The notes under the pieces were generated by a model, which saw nothing but the letters and a program-made list of their open reading frames with translations, did not search any database and was not told the origin of the DNA. Below are positions 44,607-57,341 of a stretch of 64,000 nt of DNA, piece by piece. Where the stretch lies: the NCBI GenBank assembly GCA_001939145.1, contig LSRX01000480.1:421622-485621 (forward strand). The letters run 5' to 3'. The DNA is from Symbiodinium microadriaticum (taxonomy: Eukaryota; Sar; Dinophyceae; Suessiales; Symbiodiniaceae). The stretch's first letter is position 1; each line of letters starts with the position of its first letter. A program made the translations under genes and the position numbers.

Positions 44607-45145
44607 CTGCAGCCCCGAAGTCCCAAGTTCCAAGACCCCCACCCGAACTCACAAAAACTCACATAGCCCTATGAAGCTGCAATGAGATTCAACAAGCTTC
44701 AAAGTCTCGTCCATGTAACACATCCCCGAATGGCTTCGTGGCAGGTGAATGCCGAATATTCAACCCTACAGCGTAGGGTCTCTTTCAACGCGCTACGAGG
44801 GAATTTCTGAAGAGCTTAATTGCCTGCCTTTGTCAAAAGCATCGTGTTGTTGACATCATGCTCCTCAAACTATTCATGCCAAACAGTGCTTGCTGAAGCT
44901 TCAAGCCCAACTAAACTCCCAACACCCACTGAAGACCAAGACTTCTGGTCGCAGCGCGAATCTCCTAGCACTACGTCATCACGATCGGAATACTCGGCCC
45001 GATCCTGCACAAATGCAGCGAGTTCACATCACAGTCGCCATCCAAACTTGAGACGCCGAGCTCCTCTCCAGGATTCGCTCCCGGCTGCACAGATTCCCGG
45101 CTGCAACATTGCACAGACTCTGGTAACTTACCAATACCTTGAAGC

Positions 45146-45199
45146 CGTCCTTCAGTAGAAGTGGCAGACCGAGAGGGTAGGCAACAACGAAGCAGAAAA
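45146..45199 (-). CDS. Candidate membrane-segment exon
   Basis: Bounded by GGGTAG and G-GC, phase 1 in and out, encoding FCFVVAYPLGLPLLLKD. A hydrophobic helix ending in Y-P-x-G-x-P-L-L is common in large alveolate membrane proteins, but one exon cannot assign the family. Confidence 0.35.
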
Positions 45200-46012
45200 C
45201 TACCCCAACGTGCAAGTCAGGTTAAGACATGAGCAGACAAAGGCAGCGGAAAGGATCCTCCAAGACCTGAGCCAGGCCCTTCGAGGCATCCACTGCCTTG
45301 CGGCCATATTTTGGAAGGGAGTAGCAGTCTGTTCTACCGCTTTGGGGTCAGGGATCGTCGGGGCTCGCACATTAAGAAACAAAAGGGTTAACTGCCGGGG
45401 GCCTTTGGTTGTAAGGACATTGTAACCTGTTGTGGCCAAGTTGGCTGCACCGATGGGGTTTGAGCTTAGCAGCTTGCGTTTCAAAGAGGGAACCATTGCA
45501 GAGTTGTGTGCGTCAGGGTGGCGGATATGATTACATTGGGCCAGGTGTCTCATCCCTGTACCCAAACTCTGGAACTGCCAGAAGGCTTACCCACGAGAAA
45601 CCAACTTGCAAAACTCCGCTGGCACCTGACGGAAACTAAGAACAGCAGCAACCTGACCTGGGCTAGCGCATTAACTTGGGCAGAGGGTGTGCAACGAGAC
45701 AAGCACCTGCCCTGTGCCTCTGGTGCTGAGAGAACCTTCACGACTTAACGTGTCTAGTGTACCAACAGCAGGAGACGATGGCCTCCATGGTAAGGTACTC
45801 CGTCATTCGATCCACGGTCGAGCCGGGCACCGTGGAAAATGCATGAATCCTGAGCGTGGCTTCTCACCCTTCTCCCGACCGGACCTACTCCTCAGTTTCT
45901 GGTTTCTGCGTGCGGGTCTCTCGCGTCAGGCCGCGGCCAGCAGGAGCCAAAATAAAAGCTTTCAGGACTTCTCATCCCGCGGCCCGCGTCCTCCCCCTCC
46001 CCCACACCCCCC

Positions 46013-46017
46013 NNNNN
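46013..46017. other. Assembly gap (five N)
   Basis: Five undetermined bases interrupt a C-rich tract, probably a homopolymer or low-complexity assembly break. Confidence 0.95.
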
Positions 46018-47084
46018 CACACCCCGGTTCCCTCGTCTCTTCCTTGCGGCGAGGCAAGACGGGCTAGATCGGGCTAGCTTACATCATTCGCCAAGGTCTG
46101 GAATTCTGGGGCTGCGTCTTGCACTTCGCTGCGAAGCTTGATTCCCCCATCCAACATATGGGAGACGATTATTATCAGTAACGTCTGTGGGATAATGCAG
46201 GAATGTGGAACCTTTCGCGTGGCAGTATTGCTCAGAGCCTCAGCATGAGAACAAATACTGACATGAAAAAACATTTTAAGGCAAATGCGCTCATTCACTC
46301 AAGACCTCGCCTGTGTGACCTACCCGTTGCTTTCCGACACAATGCACCTGCTTCAAGTACAGCCGGGCCGAGGCGGACGACCCGAAGCGTTTAAACTTAC
46401 CGAACTTCGCCCAGGATCCTGTAAGGCTGTCCCGACTGGAAGACCTGTCAATTGCAGGGCAAAAGGATGGCGACAGCCACGTTTCGAACCCGGACTGCAC
46501 CTTCACGAAATGCTGCAGCTTGGGCTACCGGTGACGGTGAGGATAAAAAAATTTGAACAGGCCGTAATTTAACCCCAACCTGAAAAGCTCAACAGACTAA
46601 ACCCTTGAGGGCGACCTGGCTGGGATCCGTGTCGACATCGTAGTAGTCGATAATGTTCGGAGAGAGGCCGGCCTTGAAAGCAATCCCAAGGGCCCACTTC
46701 AACAATACAAACCTGACAAAGCAGCAACGTTACCACATCACGTCATCGTTTTCCAAGCAATCGTCAGCTGCACTGTTCATCTGAGCGTGGCCGCACCGTG
46801 AACATAGGCTTCAAAGCTCATGCGACTTCGTTTGCTGTTTCTCATACTGCTTGCTGGTCCAGGCTGGGTTCAGCGAACCAGCTTACACCTTGGTGGACAG
46901 TTTTGCTGGTCCGTACGTAAACCTGTGTCCTTTACCTATTCTCCTGGTCACCTGGCCACGTCGACTGCCCTCGCATTGCTTCCTCTCAGTCACAAACTCC
47001 GATGTCTTGTCAACCACTGCCAACTCAGGGTGATGTGTAATTAAATCGCCAAGCGCATACACCAGCAAAACACATGCAAATGCA

Positions 47085-47112
47085 GACACACACACACACA
47101 CACAGAGACACA
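47085..47112. repeat. (CA)n microsatellite
   Basis: An ACACAC run followed by AGACACAC. Confidence 0.8.
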
Positions 47113-48458
47113 CTTTTGGCCACGAGTTCAAAAGGGCACCTGGATCTGAAAAGTCGAACGGGGGCTTCGGGTTGCAACTTGCACAGAGCAGGGCCTCCAG
47201 GACAGCCACGCTGAAATTCTCGTCCTGCGGCCGTCTTGTATCATGCTTGCAGGGGGCATCATTCAGCAGTTCTCATCACGGAACATGAACCGAAATTGCT
47301 CAGCTGCAAGGCCCAAAAAAAAACATGCTTTTGCTCACATCACGTGAAGTCTCGCGTTCCAAGGTCGGGAGCCTCGGTCAGCGTCGAGAGGTCCAGTCCC
47401 TTCAGGACTTCCGTCCTCTTGCAAAGAAACTACTTCTGCTTCTAGGAAGTCACTTGAAGTTCTTGTGATCTTGAATGGAGATGTGTGGCGATGCTACCAC
47501 GGGATTCATCCAGCCAGACAGGATTCCTCCAGGATTCGATTGGGGTTCGGGTCCGGAAGTTGCCAGCATCGAATCGTAGGTCTTACCCTGATAAAAGCTG
47601 ATCAACATTGCAACAGTTCCTGAGCATGCAGGACAACAGAAGGCGCAGGTCTCGGGATGGCTTCGCCCATGTGGCCACAACAATAGAGGCCTCCAAAATG
47701 TATCGTCCAAAACTCAATGGACAAAACCAGCATTGACAAACAGTGTCAAGAGAACAGCAGCGACATGCAATAAGAAGAAGACAAGCCTGTGATTTGGCCA
47801 GCGGAAACATTCTGGTATTCAGGGTCTCTGGGAGGATTTGATTTGGAATCGGCGTGGACATCGGGCGAGCAACACCCTCTGAAACCCTTAGCCCTCCTCC
47901 AATGGCGTAGAATGCGGCCGTCCGGCTCTGCGACGGTGCCCTGTTCACATTATGTGGGGAGGCTATGGCAAGGCTGCTCCGCGGAGCAACGAGAAGTCTA
48001 AGGCAAGGACAGGCCCGCAACCCAAGTCGTTCAAGAAGTTTCCACTGAGACTCCAAGCCCTCAGAGGGCCTGGTATTCCATACTCGGCTGCCATGAGAAG
48101 TTAAAGCTCTCTGCGCCGAGGTCGCCGTCGCCAATCTGGCAGCGGAAGCCTTCAAAAGGCAAAGGATTAGCATTTTGGAGCTTGCAAGTTCAGGGTTTTG
48201 CGGCTTCGGGCTTTTGGGGTTAAGGGTGGGGGACTGCCACGAAAGAATCGAATAGCTGGGACAGCTAGAGCAGGTCAAATGCATGGTCTATGATAGGAGA
48301 ACACAGAGAGACCCAGGAAAACAGAGAGAGGGAGGTACATCATGAGAATTGGAACTGCGCCACTAGAACCGAAAAGGTTGACTCGCCCCCTCAACTTGGT
48401 ACATTGCTGTCGCTGTGTAGCTTGCGAGCTCCGTGAAAGTTCTGGACAAATCAGTCAC

Positions 48459-48498
48459 CTCGGGATCCAAGAAGATCCATTTGCGCCAAGACGCCAGC
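48459..48498 (-). CDS. Candidate 40-nt minus-strand exon
   Basis: Bounded by CGTCAG and GAG-GTGACT, encoding LASWRKWIFLDPE. The donor is strong; nothing else supports it. Confidence 0.28.
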
Positions 48499-50487
48499 CT
48501 GACGGCAAAGCAGAAAGTGGCTTCGGGCCAATCATCTCGGCTTGGGGTTCTCAGACCGTTTGAATGGCTTTTATCGGTTTTTGGAAGGGCTGCATAGGGG
48601 TTTTCATGCCAGTAAATCTCTTCAGGAACTTGCTGCATATGGGATGGGCGAAAAACATCAGCTGAAGCCTTAATCTCTCGAAGGCTCCAAAGTATTAGCG
48701 GGAAATTCTGGTGCCCTCTGTACAAGTAGTACTGGTCTCAGTCGCAGCTATGTTCGTTTTTCAACGATCGCACACGCTAGAGACCTAAACTCCAAGTCTT
48801 AAGTCAAAAGGTGTGAAGCTCAAAACGCTGCTGTGGTCCGCACATACGGATCAAAGAGGGGGAGCTTCGCAGCTTCTGTAGGGCTTCAGGTCAGTCCTTG
48901 TTTGTGCATTGTTGGGCCGCGGGCCAACAATGCACATCTTCATCCGAGACATCTCATCACCGGCCTTGAAGAAACGCGAGATATTAAACCCGAACTTTCA
49001 CAGAGATGCATCGGGCTTGACTCCAAACTTCCTAAACCGCAGGCCCCGAATCTCTTACGCGGCTTCGGTCTAGTATCGGAAACCTCCGAGCCTTCATCAA
49101 GTGCAGCTCGGCCTGTTCTGAGGCAGGGATTCAGGCGTCTGTTTGCATGCGCTTTTGCCGCTGTGGTTTCTGTCTGCACGGCTTGATGGCCAATTTCGAG
49201 CGTGAGTTTCGGTGCAACGCTGACCCCAGAGATGCTGAAGGCCTCATGTAGTCGGCTCTCCAAACTTCGAAAGAGCGTGCTCTCTCTATCCAACACTGAC
49301 CTATAAGCCCGAAAATCCTTTCACGTGTAGTGGGCCGCAAGGATTTGTGGCTTTACGGCTTTGGTGGATGTGCATCAGCTCAGGTGGAGGCAAATGCAGA
49401 ATTCCATACATTCCATACCGGGTTATCTCGTGCCTGTGCGGCTGAGGGCAACTTATCAGCATCAAAAAATGAATAACCTTTCTGAAGGAAGCTCTTCCGC
49501 CGCCTGCAGAGGATGCATGGCATAGCGCTTCACATGGACTTCGGAGTCCGCGGCCCTCACAACCTCCTCCTAAGCACAGCCAGCCCCGTTCACCCCATGC
49601 TTGTTCCGGATGTTGAGCTTGCGGTGAGGTATGCATGCACTTCATGACAATCGCTCCAACAAGTTACATGCATGCTTGTGGACCCTATCCGCGCAGTATT
49701 CGCGACCTGTGGGTGCAGCCGAATTTTTGGGCGTTTGATTTAAAAACCTGTGGGACGTATTGGAGAGTCTCATTCTCGAGTGAGTGATTGACACAACCTC
49801 TGCCCCAAACCTTGGCACAGTAAACGGCGGCCGGCCTTAGAACCATCTTGGGCTACTTTGAAGTTGTTGGGACAGTGCCCGTGGTCTTGCCCGCAGAAGG
49901 CTGTGATTCAAGGTGGGCGGCTCATGAATTTGACAAACCTGGGCCCTGCAAGCTCTCATCCTAACAAGATGTTCTCGTTTGTGTTGAAAGTACAGTGTTG
50001 CGGAAACTAATTTTCTGAAAGCATCGGACAGCTGCTTGACCAACCATCGTGAGTCCTTCTGTATACTGCCCCTAACAGGCTTGTTGGTTGATGAAGGATC
50101 GGGGCGCACCCTGCACCTTCTAAATGTTGGCTCCCTGCTCCCAGACGCTTTTCCAGAATCAGAAATGCCGATCACATCAACGGCTGCTTGAGGCCCGACC
50201 TGATTCAGGGCTTTCAACCTCTACTGTACTGGATTGGGCTCGAAAGCTTCTCAAAACCTAGGAGGCCTTGAAGGTCAATTCTCTCAAGTCTTCTCCGGAT
50301 GGGTTCCAGTCAAGAGTCGGTCCAGGTCTTGTAGACCTTTCCGTCGTAGGAAACAATACCCGGCAGGGTCCTGGCAACCACCCCTCTGGACTTGCCACCG
50401 TCTCGATGACTAGGGCCGAGGGTTCCGAGTTTCGCACAAACCAGCCCCAACAGCCTTTCGTCTCCACTTAAAAGCCATAAAGCACAC

Positions 50488-50589
50488 GTCGAATCTTTCC
50501 AGCTCGTCCAATGCCCGTGACGCATCTTCCCCTATTGCGGTCAGGGCGGAGCCGTTGGCGTCGCTGAAGTACTGGGAGAAGGCCTCGAC
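50488..50589 (-). CDS. Candidate minus-strand exon of 34 codons
   Basis: After CCGCAG, the minus strand encodes VEAFSQYFSDANGSALTAIG, then EDASRALDELERFD, ending before GTGTGC. Phase 0 at both ends. Helical, protein-like composition; family not recognised. Confidence 0.45.
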
Positions 50590-53260
50590 CTGCGGGTCCT
50601 GCAAAAAACGTCTTAGAATCTAGGGTTCGGGGTTTCAAAATCAGTTCGGCTGCATTTGGTATGGTGTTGTTGATGGCTTTGGGGGCCGACGTAGACGAAG
50701 CTCACCGACGATGAAGCCCAGCTCACAAATCCGAAACAACGCTTCAAGGACTTCGTGGGCTCCGGGTGCAGCTCAGTGATGCGAACCTCCGCGCGATAAT
50801 ACCTTTGCAGAAGGGGTGCGGCTGCATTTTAGAGGGCACGGTACGGTCTGGCTCAAGACACGCATTCGGCTCTCACCAAGCTGAAGCCTGCAAATCATGG
50901 TTCTTTCCTGTCTTCAAGGGCTGCCAACATCTTCCAGCCTTCGGCCAAACCTCCTCGGTCCCCACAAACCATGACGCCACCAAACCAAGTGACCAAAGCA
51001 GAGCCCTTCAGTCACCAGCCTCGCGGACCCCAAAAATCTCAGCCCAAGATTCTGTGGGATGCTCTGCGGATCGGGGAGAGGGTTGCTCTCGCAGGGCTCC
51101 TCGCCTTCCTGCTCTATCCAAAGAGGCTCTTGCTTGGGGTAAGTCCTTCGAAGCAGTCTGGTGGATTCGGAGTCTCTGATATAGTGCAGGGCTCCCTCCA
51201 CCTCCAGAAACTTGTTCACTTCGCCAGTGAGGAAGCTGTCAGACCAAGGAAGTTCGTTGCAAGATGCCCTAAATCACCCCGGTTAAGTGGGAGGACCCCT
51301 GAGCTTCTCGAGGCCCAAAGGGAATAGACTCAGAGCCTCAAGCCCTGGAGCCTCAAACCCAGGTCCTCGAACCACTCAAAAGTGCCATCCAGGATGTCTG
51401 TTGCTCCTAGCAGCTGCCGGCCACCCCGGCGGCCGCCCCGGCCCTGGCGACCTCGTCGGGGCTCCAGTTTTCATCTAGTAATGTCAAAAACAGTAACGGG
51501 GTAGCAGAGAAGATACTAGTTAAGAATCATAAAGATGTTTGATAAGAGAAGGAACAGAACAGAAGAAGACGGAGAAGGGCCCAAGTATTGTGAGAGCTTC
51601 AAGGGCTCACGGTTCGGGGTTCGCTCTATGGGCGCCCTGAGATGAGAGCTTCAAGGAAACAGGGGTTCCAGGTGGTGAAATCAGCCGCGTTAGTCGAAGT
51701 GTCGAGGGCTCTCCAGCTGGTCTATTGGCAGCTTAGGTACTATAGGTCTTAAGGAGGTGTGCTTTGGAATCCTTTGCACAAGGTTTTTTTCATCCCAAGA
51801 AATTGAACACTTGGTGATTGAATCGGAGCTGCTGAGGCCTTGACCCCTGCAAACACCCAGAACCAGCCTGGAGGAGGTTGGCCGCCCCTTTTTCTCACTT
51901 TCTTCGTCAGCCTTGCACATTGAGCCTGGCAGCGCTGCATTCTGCTTTGCATGAGGCTTCGGGAGGGAGTTTTCGGAGGCAATGGTGTGTCAATGTCTTC
52001 CCAGCCGCGGGGAGCCGTCCAGAGGTGTTAGGGTCACATCCACACGCACGGTCCCGATGCCGCGTGACGGAGTATCGAGAGGCTACTTGCGATGCAATTC
52101 AAGCTGCCAGCGAGGAGCCTGCCTGCTCCAAGAATTCGAACATCGGGTCATCCACATACACGTCGCATCCGTCGAGGGTCACGATGCCCTCCTTGCGTCG
52201 ACCGGTTTAGGGTTTCAACGATTGGCGTCATATGTCGGACTCCTCATGAAGGGTTGAATGGAAGACCGTTCGGGTCAGGTGGTTCGGCTTAGCCTCTGTC
52301 TGTGGTCTCTGGAATGATAGATGTGCTGGTATTGCAAAGTAGATTCTGCGCTCAGGCACCGTTGGACGGAGGACTTGGCTTGTTTCTGAAGGATTGTCAA
52401 GGGCTTGGGCGTCCGGGCCTTCGTGTGGATGTTCATGACAAGTCCGCAATTGCACTCCCGCATCTCGGCGGACATGACCTGCGAAGGACTCTTGTTGATT
52501 GTTGTGGGCCTACTTCACTGAGGGTATCTTAGGGTTTAGGGTTCAGGACCATTTAGGGTTTAAGGTTTACAAAAGAACTCTCGAGACAAGCCCTTCCACC
52601 AACGCCTCGCCCTCCCCGAAGGACCAAGTCTCTGAAACTTCTGGAACCTCTTCTGGGAGGCCCTCGTTGTCTCTTCGAAAAAAAGTGCCTTGTCGACCGG
52701 CAGATGCAGAGGCTGCGCGCAGCGAAAGTCCAAGGCCTTGAGCCTCCGCTGCGAACAACAGTTCCCCACTCTGGCACCGCACCAAAGTCTCTTCAGTGCG
52801 GAGAAACTCGGAGCACTTGGTCCATGGACGCCTCACACTGCTTCATTCCTTCTGAAACAGCCCCACGTGACGGCCTGTCGAAGTTCGACCGTTTCGACTG
52901 GGAGCAGATTCCTCGGTGTCCAGTTTCACAGAAACCAGGTTGGAGTTTCGTGAGGGTGTTGATCCTCTGCCCTTGGAGGCCTAAACCAGTGCAGAGGACT
53001 TGACGGGGTCAAGCTGGTCTTTGGCATTTTTCCGACCCTGTCTGGACACCTTCGGGGCTGTCGTCAATATCCACTTAAACCCACCATGCATCAATGCGTA
53101 GTGCTTCCAAGGAGTCCTTCCACCCTCTTCGTCGCCGGAGCCGTTTGCAGTGGTTTCTGCGTGGCATCAGATGAAACATGCTTTCGTTCGTGGCCAGGTT
53201 TCGAGACGCGACGGATACTTACAATACGGACGCTTGCGGATTCAAGGCCTCAACCGGTGC

Positions 53261-53323
53261 CTGGTTGTTGGAAAGCCTGCAAAGCCAAGCCCAGTCTTCG
53301 TCCCAGGAAGCTGGCCTGAAAAC
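53261..53323 (-). CDS. Candidate minus-strand exon
   Basis: Bounded by GCGGAG and CAG-GC, 63 nt, encoding VFRPASWDEDWAWLCRLSNN, then Q. Trp-rich and free of stops. Open sequence continues upstream, so its 5' border is uncertain. Confidence 0.38.
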
Positions 53324-53673
53324 CTCCGCGGCGTTGCAGACGACGGCAGGTGGTATTGGTACCTCAGGGCAATATGAGCTTTGTGCCTTGCAGAGGGTGT
53401 AGGCAATGACACCACGCATGTTCTTGGATAGAACCATCTCAGACAGCTAGCGGTGCACGGTTGACGGCGGCAGACAACCTACCTGTGTAGATCAGAACGA
53501 CCCTCATTCCATGCTCCGTCAGCTTCTGAACACCACACCCCTTCAAGATCAAATCTTGTGCCTAGGAAACAGCTACCCAGTACCCCAATTGACATCTGAT
53601 TCTTCACGTCTGCTTCAGTATGTCTCAATAGCAGGTCATCGCGCAAAACCGGGGCTTTCTTTGCTCGGAGTGC

Positions 53674-53746
53674 CGCACTCGGCCGCAGTGGGTTCCCCAC
53701 GAGCCACAAGCTGGCCATCCACCAAAGTGAAGTCGGAGCTCGCAAC
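53674..53746 (-). CDS. Candidate minus-strand exon
   Basis: After GTGCAG, encodes VASSDFTLVDGQLVARGEPT, then AAEC, before a G-GC donor (phase 0 in, 1 out). DFTLVDGQLVARGEP weakly recalls the 'DG-x-L-x-T/A' strand of DJ-1/PfpI proteins; not enough to name it. Confidence 0.38.
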
Positions 53747-55128
53747 CTGCACCGGCTCACGTTGAGGACACCCTTTGATTCTGGCGTGGTGCTCATACAG
53801 CCGTGGTAGCAAACCCCTCACGTTGCGGTTGTGGGCGCAGTCACTTACCAGCGTTCCAACACAGGCACCACCGTGTCGGCCGTCGCCGACTTAACGTGGG
53901 AGGACAATTACGTTTACGGTGAAGCAAGGAGTTGCAGCTGAAAGGACTGTCGAAGGACTAGTCAACTGCGCTTCTGACGTCTGAGCAGCAAAAACATAAA
54001 GATGTTTTTTGGCATTCGACGTCCTGGTGAACGATGGTCGAATGACGTACATCTTGGAATGATTTCCGAGTTTCAGGACGGGTTTCCTTGGGGTGTCGCT
54101 CGGCCTCATTTCATCCGATGTTGTGAAGGAATTCCTAAAGTGTGCAGGTTTCTCCTCTTCGACTCATCTTCTGCAGATTCTCGAAAACTATGTGTGCCAA
54201 CCTTCGTTTCCGCACACAGTCCGCATGGTCGACAGCTGTTTCTGGCTTGTAATAATTTGTTTTGTCTGGCAGCTACACTATGCCGTCGAGGGGCGACTAC
54301 CAAATCATACTGACAGAGCCTGGCTTCGGAGCACTTGTCGACTCACTGACATCTAAGGCTTCTTGCTTTCCAGGCCCTGTCGGGCTTCCCGACAATCAAG
54401 CCCACAACCAAATCCGACAGTTCATCATTCTGAGAGCCACAAGCAAGTCAACGGGTTGCAGTGCGTGCGGCTGAGGAGGAGAATGGTTTTGCTAGAGACG
54501 CCTTCACCACCTCGCCCTGTGCGCGCATCACTCCGTCGCCACTGCTGCGCATCTCCTGCATGAAGGGTAGCGCGCTGTGGAGACAGCAATCTCTACTGGA
54601 GAGTCTAGACCAAACCTGCTGCAGCTGAGCCATTAAGCAGCTAGACACATGTCTTACTTACAATCTCTGAGGTCTCGAAGGGAACTCTGCGAGTCTGAAA
54701 CAACTGCTGCGGCTGCAGCAGTTTCTCCTTCGCCATGTCTGCTGCCACATAGGAGAGTACGAACATCCTTAGGGGCTTTTGACCACAAACTGTTTGGGAT
54801 TAACAGCAGATTCACTTTACCTCAATCCAACAGAAGCCTGGCCGCAAGGGCTTCGAATCTAGCAAGGGGAACTGTCAAGAGTGTCAGACTGCCGGAAGCT
54901 TTCACCCCGCAAAGACTCCGTTTATACCAGCAAGGCTCTTGAGGTCCACAAGCTGGAAACAAGGTGTCGAAGTAAAGCAGAAAGCCTTTTCAACCCGTCC
55001 CTCCTGCGACAACAAGAACAAGCCTCGCCACCCAGAAACCGCCTCCAGGCTTTGATGCCCCGCAACAAGATTTCTTGCGTAGAGGTGCAGGGTTTGGGGG
55101 CCTACCCAGTCCTCTTGACCCAAGAAAC

Positions 55129-55189
55129 CCCGTCAGCAGCACACCGATGACGCAGCAGAGGCCGATGATCATCTTCTTCATCCGACGGC
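55129..55189 (-). CDS. Candidate exon with a tail-anchor-like helix
   Basis: After GTCCAG, encodes RRMKKMIIGLCCVIGVLLTG. Basic residues followed by a single hydrophobic stretch resemble the C-terminal anchor of SNARE proteins. The rest of such a gene was not found, so this is only a suggestion. Confidence 0.28.
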
Positions 55190-56330
55190 CTGGACATGTT
55201 CGGAAGAGGGATGTCTCGAGGAGGACGGATGCCACCACTGCAACACAGGCCAACTGGGGACCCTGTGCCCCAGATTTACAACAACAATCTCGTCGAAACC
55301 ACAGAACCACGAAGCTTTGCAAAGAGTAGTTCGTTCTTCTAGACTCTTGAGATCTAGAAGAGACCAACCAAAGCCTCAACCTGCGCCTTACCCTGTGCAT
55401 CTCCGAACCTAAGAGCCAAGCGTGGATCCCAGCCTTCCTTCTTGACCTTCTTGTAGGCGTGGGCGGCCTTCGCAAGCTCAGCTGAACCCGATGCCCTATG
55501 CGTGCTTCTTCTGAACCCGACTTTGTCGAGCTTGCGGCACTCAGAAAGCTCCGTAATCCAACGCACTTCGAGCAAACTCGGGAACGGGAACCTCCGTGAG
55601 CTCATGAAGAGCCACCGCGGGCTTAATTGCCTGCCGCGAACTAACTTTAGGTGACCAAACAGTGCTTGTTACTGTCCAAGCCTGAATGCAGGGGCTCAGA
55701 TGGCGATAGCCTTGGGCTGTGCTGCGGCCGCAACAAAAAAGCAGACGGTTCTTCGGTGCACACGAAGCGAAGCATGCGAAGCAAGATGCAGGACCTATGC
55801 AACCGCCCGAACCCGGATCTCGAAAGCGAGATTCCCCTATGCCCAAGGGTACTAACTGGCTGCTCATGGAGACTTGCGGGGCTTAAGAGGTTGACACTGC
55901 TAATGCGGAAGCCTGCTCCGAGGAGGCACATCATGCAGGTTTGAAGCCCTTTGTTAGCTTTGAGATGTCGTCGTGAGCTTTGAGGGATTGCAGGAGATCT
56001 GACGCCAGAGATGCTGAGCGGCTCATATCTGCCGAGTTCTCGCGCTTCTGGCGCAAGAGATTCGACATCCTTGGCTGGCAGTTGACCTGCACTTGAAGCA
56101 TGTCTCGCGGCTGCGATCCAGGAGATCGCTGACTTGGTGGTCTTCCGAAGAATCTAGATTCACATAAATCCTACCCCAATCTGCTACTTGGAACAGAAAG
56201 GAGCCATTGCATCTCTGGCATCCGCTCTTTGCAAGACCATCAGGATGTCACGGGGTGACAGATTTAACCCATGAGAAGGACCGTGCAACATCGTGCAACT
56301 GCAAGCGCAAACAAGGAGCAGTATCAGCGC

Positions 56331-56405
56331 TTTGTCCATCTCTTCTTGTGCCACGTGGCCCTTCTCACAGCCGAATTCCTCGCGCATCATCTCCAGCATC
56401 TTAAC
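56331..56405 (-). CDS. Candidate minus-strand exon of 25 codons
   Basis: After GCTAG, encodes VKMLEMMREEFGCEKGHVAQ, then EEMDK, ending before a GC donor; phase 0 at both ends. Helical; family not recognised. Confidence 0.42.
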
Positions 56406-56596
56406 CTAGCTGCTCTTGGACCACACGGTCCAGGCAAAGATTTTACAGATTCGTGCGAGCCCTAAGTGAGCCGCAGGCCCCAAGCACCGGAAGGAATCGT
56501 GAAGGGTCGATGGGCAGCCAAGTAGGGGAGCGAAACACAAAGAAAAATTTGACTTACGAAGATTTGGAATGCATTTCTTGGATGCAACTTCAAGGC

Positions 56597-56703
56597 TTAA
56601 AGTCGGTCCTAAGCTTGCGCTGCATATCCTGAGCCTCAAGGTGCAGCGACAGCCGGGGAGCCACGTGATCCACATTCGGGTCGTCCACGACTCCGTTTCC
56701 TCG
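56597..56703 (-). CDS. Candidate minus-strand exon
   Basis: After CACTAG, encodes RGNGVVDDPNVDHVAPRLSL, then HLEAQDMQRKLRTDF, with a possible GC donor (phase 2 out). The frame would otherwise end at TGA two codons later. Confidence 0.35.
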
Positions 56704-57044
56704 CTAGTGTGGAGTTCGGACACAAACACACACACACAGGGATCACAGACCACACAAAGGGCTCACAGACAATCAACTCTACATCCTGCTGGATACTCGT
56801 AGTACTCTGAGACTTCGTAGTGACGGAACCTTAAACTCTTAAACCCTAAAATGTTCACACCCTGAAGCCCTAAGCCCTAACCCCTTCACGCTAAACTGCT
56901 AACCGCCCTCCCTAAAGCCTGTAAAGATCTCCTGGGCGAGTCTCGGTCCATGTCGATGTCGCTGAGCAGCCTTTTGACATTGCTCGGAAGGTTCCTGAGT
57001 CAAGAGGGCTCTTGGCAATTGCCAGGGTTCACAGCTAGCACAAC

Positions 57045-57193
57045 CTGGTGTAGCTAAGGTTCATCGTCTGTATGTCTGCCATGGTGCCATCAGGCAGTCT
57101 CAGCATGACAACCGGACGCTCTCCCTCCGGAATGTGGGACATTTCGGGCATCTTGACCATCACGATGTTGGGATTGTCGCAGGTCCACGTGTC
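57045..57193 (-). CDS. Candidate minus-strand exon of 49 codons
   Basis: After GACCAG, encodes DTWTCDNPNIVMVKMPEMSH, then IPEGERPVVMLRLPDGTMAD, then IQTMNLSYT, ending at a good AG-GT donor (phase 2 out). One of the most protein-like stretches in this region. Family not recognised. Confidence 0.5.
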
Positions 57194-57235
57194 CTGGTCG
57201 GGAGTGGCCGTTCAGGAGGTTGCATGCAGGCTTAT

Positions 57236-57341
57236 TGTCGGATCTGCGTCCTCATCGAGAACGATGGGGGCGATGGGGGCCGCCATGGCGTCATTTGGCT
57301 GCCGCGGCTTCGACATGTCGAGCGCAAGCAGCCGGCCACAG
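57236..57341 (-). CDS. Candidate minus-strand exon upstream of 57193
   Basis: A T-rich tract and CAG acceptor precede 57341; the exon encodes CGRLLALDMSKPRQPNDAMA, then APIAPIVLDEDADP. Its 3' border is uncertain (a GA donor would give phase 0, matching the exon at 57193). Both exons probably belong to one gene. Confidence 0.38.

Noticed and set aside
47583..48284. 233-codon minus-strand open frame
   Set aside because: Continuous frame of this length is unusual for the region, but composition changes along it and no motif is visible; at most short parts are exonic.
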